Source: Pseudomonas sp. St316 (GTDB taxonomy: Bacteria; Pseudomonadota; Gammaproteobacteria; Pseudomonadales; Pseudomonadaceae). From it: DNA of 64,000 nt. Shown here piece by piece: positions 8,815 through 16,000 of this stretch. The notes beneath the pieces are model-generated. The model had not been told where the DNA came from, did not search any database, and saw only the letters and a program-made list of their open reading frames with translations. The DNA is taken from the NCBI RefSeq assembly GCF_018325905.1, contig NZ_AP021901.1, positions 6,356,001-6,420,000 of the forward strand, read 5' to 3'. Positions within the stretch are counted from its first letter, which is position 1; every line of letters starts with the position of its first letter. A program made the position numbers and the translations under genes.

Positions 8815-10485
8815 TTACCAGCTCCTGAACTTGGCGGGCGGGTTGTAGAGGCCACCGGACCACTCCACCAGATCGGCCACGCTCTTGGCCGCGAGCAGCT
8901 CGCGGGTGGCGTCGGTGCGGCGGATACCGAGGTCTTCGGGCAAGGCGATCAGCCCTTCGCGGCGCATGCGCGCGGTGTCTTTCGGGTTGTGGCGCAGGCC
9001 GATGGCGGTGACGCCGGCCACGGCGGCGATCATTGCCTGGCGCTCCTCCAGGGAGCGGGCCTTGTACAGGTAGGCGATACCCTCTTCGGTCAGCAGGTGG
9101 GTGACGTCGTCGCCGTAGATCATGATCGGCGCCAGGGGCATGCCGGCCTTCTTCGCCACGTCCACCGCGTCGAGGGTCTCGACGAACGTCGGCTTGCCGC
9201 CCTCCTGAAAGGTCTCGACCATCTGCACCACCAGCTTCTTGCCACGCTCCAGCAGCGGCGCCTCGCCGTCGCCGTGACGCATGTCGAGCCAGGCCGGCGT
9301 GCCGTGACGACGACCGCGTGGGTCGTGGCCCATGTTTGGCGCACCGCCGAAACCGGCCAATCGGCCACGGGTGACGGTGGAGGAATGGCCGTCACCATCG
9401 ACTTGCAGAGTCGCGCCGATGAACAGGTCCACCGCGTATTGCCCGGCCAGTTGGCAGACCATGCGGTTGGAGCGCAGCGAACCGTCGCGGCCGGTGAAGA
9501 ACACATCCGGCCGCGCGGCGATGTAATTTTCCATGCCCAGTTCAGTGCCAAAGCAATGCACGCTTTCGACCCAGCCGCTTTCGATGGCCGGGATCAGGGT
9601 TGGGTGGGGATTGAGGGTCCAGTTGCGGCAGATCTTGCCCTTCAGGCCGAGGGATTCGCCGTAGGTCGGCAGTATCAGTTCGATGGCGGCGGTGTTGAAG
9701 CCGATGCCGTGATTGAGGGACTGGACGTTGTGTTTTTCGTAGATTCCACGGATCGCCATCATCGCCATCAGCACGTGCACAGGCTTGATGTGACGCGGGT
9801 CGCGGGTGAACAGCGGCTCGATGTAGAACGGCTTGTCGGCCACCACCACGAAATCGACCCAGGACGCCGGAATATCCACCCGTGGCAAGTCGCTGACGTC
9901 GTCCACCAACTGGTTGACCTGAACGATGACGATGCCGTCGCTGAAGGCCGCCGGCTCAATCAGCGCGGGGGTGTCTTCGGTGCTCGGGCCGGTGTAGATA
10001 TTGCCCGCGCGGTCGGCCATGAAACCGGCCGAGAGCACCACGTTGGGAATCAGGTCCACCACCAGCCGGGCATAGAGTTCGATGTAGGTGTGGATCGCGC
10101 CGATTTCCAGCAGGCCATCTTCGAGCAACTGGCTGATGCGCAGGCTCTGGGTGCCGGCGAAGGAAAAATCGAGTTTGCGGGCGATGCCACGTTCGAACAG
10201 GTCCAAGTGTTCGGAGCGGCCGACACTGGGCATGATCATGTGCAGATCATGCAGCTTCGAAGGGTCGACCTTGGCCAGTGAGCGCGAGAGAAAATCCGCC
10301 TGCTTCTGGTTGTTACCCTCCAGCACCACACGATCGCCCGGCAGGATCAACGCCTCCAGCGCGGCAACGATCTTGTCGGTGGGCAACACCACACCGTCGG
10401 CAAGCCCCTTCACCAGCTCGAGACGCCGCTGCTTTTCGCTGCGCCGCCGCGTCCAGCGCGAGTCGGGGGATATTGTTGTTGTCAT
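8815..10485 (-). CDS. mdcA: Malonate decarboxylase alpha subunit (acetyl-ACP:malonate ACP transferase)
   Basis: MdcA exchanges acetate on acetyl-MdcC for malonate, the first step of each catalytic cycle; malonate is then split to acetate and CO2. The product is 556 residues from the ATG at 10485, the family length; a GTG two codons upstream is the only alternative. Segments seen include GDRVVLEGNNQKQADFLSRS, HDLHMIMPSVGRSEH, NVVLSAGFMADRAGN and LNHGIGFNTAAIEL. It is the first gene of the nine-gene mdc-mad operon and is preceded by a candidate promoter at 10518-10546. Confidence 0.96.
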   Translation of the reverse strand: MTTTISPDSRWTRRRSEKQRRLELVKGLADGVVLPTDKIVAALEALILPGDRVVLEGNNQKQADFLSRSLAKVDPSKLHDLHMIMPSVGRSEHLDLFERGIARKLDFSFAGTQSLRISQLLEDGLLEIGAIHTYIELYARLVVDLIPNVVLSAGFMADRAGNIYTGPSTEDTPALIEPAAFSDGIVIVQVNQLVDDVSDLPRVDIPASWVDFVVVADKPFYIEPLFTRDPRHIKPVHVLMAMMAIRGIYEKHNVQSLNHGIGFNTAAIELILPTYGESLGLKGKICRNWTLNPHPTLIPAIESGWVESVHCFGTELGMENYIAARPDVFFTGRDGSLRSNRMVCQLAGQYAVDLFIGATLQVDGDGHSSTVTRGRLAGFGGAPNMGHDPRGRRHGTPAWLDMRHGDGEAPLLERGKKLVVQMVETFQEGGKPTFVETLDAVDVAKKAGMPLAPIMIYGDDVTHLLTEEGIAYLYKARSLEERQAMIAAVAGVTAIGLRHNPKDTARMRREGLIALPEDLGIRRTDATRELLAAKSVADLVEWSGGLYNPPAKFRSW

Positions 10486-10517
10486 GACCACTCCACGGGT
10501 TCGCTGTCGTGAGGGTC

Positions 10518-10546
10518 ACATTAGGAGTGTTGGGGAGAGGCATCAA
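10518..10546 (-). promoter_or_regulatory. Candidate sigma-70 promoter of the mdc operon
   Basis: On the minus strand, TTGATG (10546-10541) and TAATGT (10523-10518) are separated by exactly 17 bases and end about 33 bases before the mdcA start codon. Spacing and position fit a sigma-70-type promoter with a leader of roughly 25 bases. I see no clear MdcR site, and the -10 match is moderate. Confidence 0.4.
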
Positions 10547-11035
10547 TCAAGCTTAGCGGCGGATCGTTACGGTTGGAGTAATGGTTTGCGAACCCGGCCC
10601 TTGTGGCTGGATTCGAATTCTGTGGCGAGGGGATTTATCCCTTCGCCACAAGAGTGCGTTCGACTTTAGCGCGGGTCGACAATGTCCAGCGCCCGATGGG
10701 CCGAACCTTCAAGGTCGAAAGCCAACTCGTTGAGCATGACGGGTGGCAGCCGTACGCAGGTTGGAACCGGGGTAAACGAGCCCGACAGACCCGAAGATCT
10801 CCCGCGCACAGCGGCCATAACGAAAGCATGGTCAAAAAACGACCGCAAGCATACGAAGGGCGCTTTCGCGCCGTCTACTTATCGGTTTTCCAAGCCCGGC
10901 CGCTGAATTTGCAACGACGGGAACGGTTAGCGATAGCCCTTCCCACCCGGCAACCGCCAGAGCTCGTCGGAAAAATCTGCTTGAACCTGGAAGGGTGTCC
11001 GACCATTCCCACAAACCCTGGTCGGCTGTCAGGCC
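10547..11035. other. Gene-free segment with hairpins, function unknown
   Basis: No convincing gene here. A hairpin of a different palindrome type (TGTGGCGAGGGG...CCCTTCGCCACA) lies at 10620-10650. On the minus strand, short open stretches (for example 10666-10848 and 10832-11014) shift frame and lack a good start. A perfect five-base-pair stem around 10859-10872 reads GGCGC-GAAA-GCGCC on the minus strand, that is, with a GNRA tetraloop, which hints at structured RNA. I have the impression that similar sequence recurs between genes of other Pseudomonas, but cannot check it. Confidence 0.4.
10619..10652. repeat. Single palindrome of the TGTGGCGAGGGG type
   Basis: The arms TGTGGCGAGGG and CCCTTCGCCACA pair with one mismatch around a loop of about seven bases. 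The sequence differs from the main REP family of the window and resembles another recurrent Pseudomonas intergenic palindrome. It is a lone copy here. Confidence 0.6.
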
Positions 11036-12545
11036 GCCATCGCGAGCAAGCTCGCTCCCACAGAGGTTTTTGGTCGTTTATAAGGTCAGTGTCCACCGCC
11101 GATCCCTGTGGGAGCCGAGCTTGCTCGCGATAGCGGCGGGCCTGCTTGCATCAATGCTGAATGTGCCGCCGCCTTCGCGAGTAAGCCCGCTCCCACAGAG
11201 GTTTTTGGTCGTTTATAAGATCAGTGTCCACCGCCGATTCCTGTAGGAGCCGAGCTTGCTCGCGATAGCGGTGGACCTGCCTGCATCAATACTGAATGTG
11301 CCGCCGCCTTCGCGAGCAAGCCCGCTCCCACAGAGGTTTTTGGTCGTTTATAAGATCAGTGTCCACCGCCGATCCCTGTGGGAGCCGAGCTTGCTCGCGA
11401 TAGCGGTGGGCCTGCTTGCATCAATCCTGAAGGTGCCGCCGCCTTCGCGAGCAGGCTCGCTCCCACAGAGGTTTTTGGTCGTTTATAAGATCAGTGTCCA
11501 CCGCCGATCCCTGTGGGAGCCGAGCTTGCTCGCGATAGCGGTGGGCCTGCTTGCATCAATCCTGAATGTGCCGCCGCCTTCGCGAGCAGGCTCGCTCCCA
11601 CAGAGGTTTTTGGTCGTTTATAAGATCAGTGTCCACCGCCGATTCCTGTAGGAGCCGAGCTTGCTCGCGATAGCGGTGGACCTGCCTGCATCAATGCTGA
11701 ATGTGCCGCCGCCTTCGCGAGCAAGCCCGCTCCCACAGAGGTTTTTGGTCGTTTATAAGATCAGTGTCCACCGCCGATTCCTGTGGGAGCCGAGCTTGCT
11801 CGCGATGGCGGTGGGCCTGCCTGCATCAATGCTGAATGTGCCGCCGCCTTCGCGAGCAAACCCGCTCCCACAGAGGTTTTTGGTCGTTTATAAGATCAGT
11901 GTCCACCGCCGATCCCTGTGGGAGCCGAGCTTGCTCGCGATAGCGGTGGATCTGCTTGCATCAATGCTGAATGTGCCGCCGCCTTCGCGAGCAAACCCGC
12001 TCCCACAGAGGTTTTTGGTCGTTTATAAGGTCAGTGTCCACCGCCGATCCCTGTGGGAGCCGAGCTTGCTCGCGATAGCGGTGGGCCTGCTTGCATCAAT
12101 CCTGAATGTGCCGCCGCCTTCGCGAGCAGGCTCGCTCCCACAGAGGTTTTTGGTCGTTTATAAGATCAGTGTCCACCGCCGATCCCTGTGGGAGCCGAGC
12201 TTGCTCGCGATAGCGGTGGGCCTGCTTTCAATGCTGAATGTGCCGCCGCCTTCGCGAGCAGGCTCGCTCCCACAGAGGTTTTTGGTCGTTTATAAGATCA
12301 GTGTCCACCGCCGATTCCTGTAGGAGCCGAGCTTGCTCGCGATGGCGGTGGGCCTGCCTGCATCAATGCTGAATGTGCCGCCGCCTTCGCGAGCAAGCCC
12401 GCTCCCACAGAGGTTTTTGGTCGTTTATAAGATCAGTGTCCACCGCCGATTCCTGTGGGAGCCGAGCTTGCTCGCGATGGCGGTGGGCCTGCCTGCATCA
12501 ATGCTGAATGTGCCGCCGCCTTCGCGAGCAAGCCCCCTCCCACAT
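11036..12545. repeat. Tandem array of eleven 135-bp REPIN units
   Basis: The anchor CAGAGGTTTTTGGTCGTTT occurs at 11061, 11196, 11331, 11466, 11601, 11736, 11871, 12006, 12141, 12273 and 12408: period 135 bases, with one 132-base step caused by a three-base deletion near 12227. Each unit has an inverted REP (CGCGAGCA..GCTCCCA), about 40 bases of spacer, a forward REP and a second spacer of about 41 bases. Every forward REP carries the same extra C (GGGAGCCGAGC), so the units come from one ancestral REPIN. Variants (CTGTGGG or CTGTAGG, GCAAGCCCGC or GCAGGCTCGC, ATAGCGG or ATGGCGG) are shuffled between copies, as expected from unequal crossing-over or conversion. The array fills the gap between the end of chpC and the segment upstream of mdcA. 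Confidence 0.95.
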
Positions 12546-12561
12546 TGGAACTTCGTATGTC

Positions 12562-13044
12562 TCAGGGTTTGTGGGGCTGTACCAGCCCTGCAGCCAACAC
12601 CAACTCTTCCAACGCCAACAAATCCGGCACTTTCGCCACATGCTCACCCACTTGCACCGCCGCCTGTTCCAACCCGCACAGCGGCACGTCGACGTAGCTC
12701 AATTGGCTGTCGAGCTTGTAGGAGCGCGGGATGCCCTGCACCAGCAGGGCAATGAAACGCAGCTCCGGCCGTCCGCCCAGGGCGTTGAGCACGACGATGC
12801 GCACTCGCTCGCCAATCACGGTCTTCTGGCCGCAGGCCGATTCGAAGCTCAGCAGCGGGATTTGCCGTTCGCGCCAGCTCACCCAACCCAGGAACCACGG
12901 CGGGGTATCTATATCGAAGGCGCTGCTCTGGTAGTCGATCAGTTCGGCCACGGCCACGTTGGGCAACACCAGATGCCGGTCGGCCAATGGCAACAACAGG
13001 CCGGTGAGCGGGCTGGTGCGCGAGTGAAGATGCAGGTCATGCAT
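12562..13044 (-). CDS. chpC: CheW-like protein of the Pil-Chp chemosensory system, ChpC-like
   Basis: A 160-residue single CheW-like domain, expected to couple a chemoreceptor to the ChpA kinase. Segments are GLLLPLADRHLVLPNVAVAE near the start, FLGWVSWRERQIPLLSFESA in the middle and RFIALLVQGIPRSYKL later, the usual beta-barrel pattern. It overlaps the end of chpA by eight bases and is last in the pilGHIJ-chpA-chpC operon. I name it ChpC by position and family; PilI, the other CheW-like protein, is separately present at 21432. Confidence 0.85.
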   Translation of the reverse strand: MHDLHLHSRTSPLTGLLLPLADRHLVLPNVAVAELIDYQSSAFDIDTPPWFLGWVSWRERQIPLLSFESACGQKTVIGERVRIVVLNALGGRPELRFIALLVQGIPRSYKLDSQLSYVDVPLCGLEQAAVQVGEHVAKVPDLLALEELVLAAGLVQPHKP

Positions 13045-16000
13045 GGGTTTTGCTCCAGTACGCGATGCTGTCGAGCAATACCGATTCCTGGTATGGCTTG
13101 CCCAGGTAGTCGTTGACGCCGATGGCCATGGCGCGGTCGCGGTGTTTCTGGCCGGTGCGGGAGGTGATCATGATGATCGGCAGGTGCGCCAGGCGCGGGT
13201 CGTTGCGCACTTGGGTGGCCACTTCGAAGCCGTCCATGCGCGGCATCTCGATGTCCAGCAGCATCAGGTCCGGGGCGTGCTCGGCCAGCAGCGCCATGGC
13301 ATCCACGCCGTCCTTGGCGGTGAGGACGTGCATGCCATGGCGTTCCAGCAAGCGGCTGGTGACCTTGCGCACGGTCACTGAGTCGTCCACCACCAGCACC
13401 AGCAACGGCCGTTGCGGTTCGCCCTCGCCTTCGGCCGGCACCTGGCGGCGCGGGACCTGGTGGGGCAAGGCGCGGATCGGCGCCAGCAGGTCGAGAATCA
13501 ACACCACCCGGCCGTCCCCCAGGATCGTCGCCCCGGACAGGCCCTGTACCGCCGAGAACTGCGGGCCGAGGCTCTTGACCACGATCTCCCGGGTCCCGGC
13601 GGTAGCGTCCACCTGCACGGCGACATGCCGCTCGTTGCACTGCACCAGCAGCACCGGCAAGGGCTGGCTCTGGCCCAGCAGTTTCGGCCGGGTGCCGGTT
13701 TTCAATAGCTCACCGAGGTAGCACAACTCGTAACGCTGCCCGGCGTAGGTGTAGGTCGGCGGATCGAGCTGGTAATAGCCCTCCAGCTCGGCGGGCAACA
13801 CCCGGACAATGCTCTCGATGGTGTTCAGCGGGATCGCGTACTGGTCTTCGTGACAGTGCACCATCAACGCCCGGTTCACCGCCACCGTAAACGGCAGGCG
13901 AATGCGGAAATGCACGCCCTGCCCCGGCGTGGAATCGATGATCATGCTGCCGCCCAATTGCCGCACTTCTTCGTGGACCACGTCCATGCCGACGCCGCGC
14001 CCGGAGATCTGGGTGATTTTCTCGGCAGTGGAAAACCCTGGTTGCAAGATGAACTGCAGCACATCGCGGTCGCTGATGTCGCTGTCCGGCGTCAGCAAGC
14101 CACGCTTGATCGCCTTGCTGCGCACGGCCTCCAGCGGCACGCCGGCGCCGTCGTCGCGGATGTCGAATATGATGTCGCCGCCTTCCCGGGACAGGTCGAG
14201 GCTGATACGTCCTCGTGCCGGCTTGCCGGCGGCAATGCGCACATCGGCCGCCTCCAGACCGTGGTCGACGGCGTTGCGCAGCATGTGTTCCAGGGGCGCA
14301 GCCATGCGTTCCAGCACGTTACGGTCCATCTCGCCGTCGGCATTGCCGACCACGAATTCCACGTCCTTGCCCAGCTCCTGCGCCACTTGCCGGACGATGC
14401 GCTTGAGCCGTGGCAGCATGCGCTCGAACGGCACCATGCGCGTACGCATCAGGCCTTCCTGGAGCTCGGTGTTGACACGCCCCTGCTGTTGCAGCAGGAC
14501 CTCGGCATCGTGATTGCTGCGATCAAGGGTTTCCTTGAGCTCGAGCAAGTCCGAGGCAGACTCGAACAGTGCCCGGGACAACTGCTGCAACTGGGAATGG
14601 CGGTCCATCTCCAGTGGATCGAACTCTTCATAGCCCAAGCGCTCGGCCTCGACCTGCTGGCGGCTGAGAATCCGCCCCTGGGTTTCGGTATCCAGGCGCC
14701 GCAACTGATCGCGCATGCGCTCGATGGTGGTTTCCATTTCGCCCAGGGCCACGCGCGCGTCGTTGACCTGTTGTTCGATACGCCCACGGAAGATCGACGT
14801 TTCACCCGCCAGGTTCACCAGGTCGTCGAGCAGTTCGGCGGAGACCTTGACCATGTCCGCGCCGTCGCCCGCTGCGCTGGGGTCCGGTCTTGCAGGCGCC
14901 GCGGGCGGGCTGACGATGGGCGTGGGCGCTGGTTCCGGCGCCGAGACAGCCTGCGGCGCGGCATGCGCCTGGGGATGATTCACCGCCTGGATCTGCGCGA
15001 TCAGCCGGTCCGCCAGCGGGCACGGGTGGCCGGCGCGCACCGCATCGAGCATCTGCGCCAGACGGTCATGGCTGCTTTGCAACAAGGTGAACAGCGCCGG
15101 GGTCGGCTGGAGCAGGCCAGCCGACAGACCTTCGTAGAGGTTTTCCAGCTCGTGGGCCAGGTCGCCGATGGGCACGATTTCCACCATGCGCGCACCGCCC
15201 TTGAGGGTGTGCAAGTCCCGCAGCAAGGTTTCCACGGCTTGTCGATTCGACGGTTCTTCCTGCCAGCGCAGCAGCGCCGCGCCCGAGCTGTCGAGGATAT
15301 CGAAGCCTTCCTCAAGGAAGATTTCCAGCAACTCGGGATCATGGCCGGCACCGTCGGCCTGAGCCGCTGCGCTCGTCTCAATGGCGTTCGGCTTGTCTTG
15401 GCGAAACCGTCGAATGGCGTCGATCAGCGCAACGGGATCGCCCAACGGCTGGCCCTGCTGCAACTGCCCGAGCAACAGGTCGAGGCGTTCGTGACTGCTG
15501 GCGAGCAGTTGCGCCAGTTCCTCGCTGTAGCTGTAGCGCCGGTCCACCAGCCCTTCGTAAAGGTTTTCCAACTCCTGGGCCAGGTCGCTCACTGGCCGGA
15601 TGCCGGCCATTCGCGCACCGCCCTTGAGGGTGTGCAAGTCACGTTGCAGCGAGGACAGCGGCGCGCCGTTATCCGGATCGGCCAGCCAGCGTTGCAAGGC
15701 CTGGGCGGCGCTTTCAAGGATGTCCTGGGCCTCTTCGAGGAAAATCGATGCGAGGTCATCGTCCATCGAGGTATCGACGGGTGCGTCACGCTCCATTTCA
15801 GCCGTCGCGTGGCCCAGTTCGCGGATGCTCAGGGTGCGGCTACCGTCGCTGCGGATCAAGCCGGTGGCCGACGGGTCGAGGCTCTCCTGGAGCAGGCGGC
15901 GCAAGGCATGTACCCGTTCGGGCTGCGCATGCACATGCTGCCCGGCCGCGAGCTCATCGAGCATGTCGATCAGCGCTTCATGGGCGCGTTGGGCCTCCTG

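Noticed and set aside
8794-10281. A 495-codon open frame antisense to mdcA
   Set aside because: Shadow of mdcA in high-GC DNA; composition is rich in H, R, Q and G as antisense frames are.
10603-11133. A 176-codon rightward frame before the array
   Set aside because: It crosses a palindrome and ends within the first repeat unit; no domain resemblance and no ribosome-binding site.
11036-12545. A CRISPR-like array of repeats and spacers
   Set aside because: The spacers are nearly the same in every unit, repeats alternate in orientation and are palindromic REPs, the period is too long and there are no cas genes nearby.
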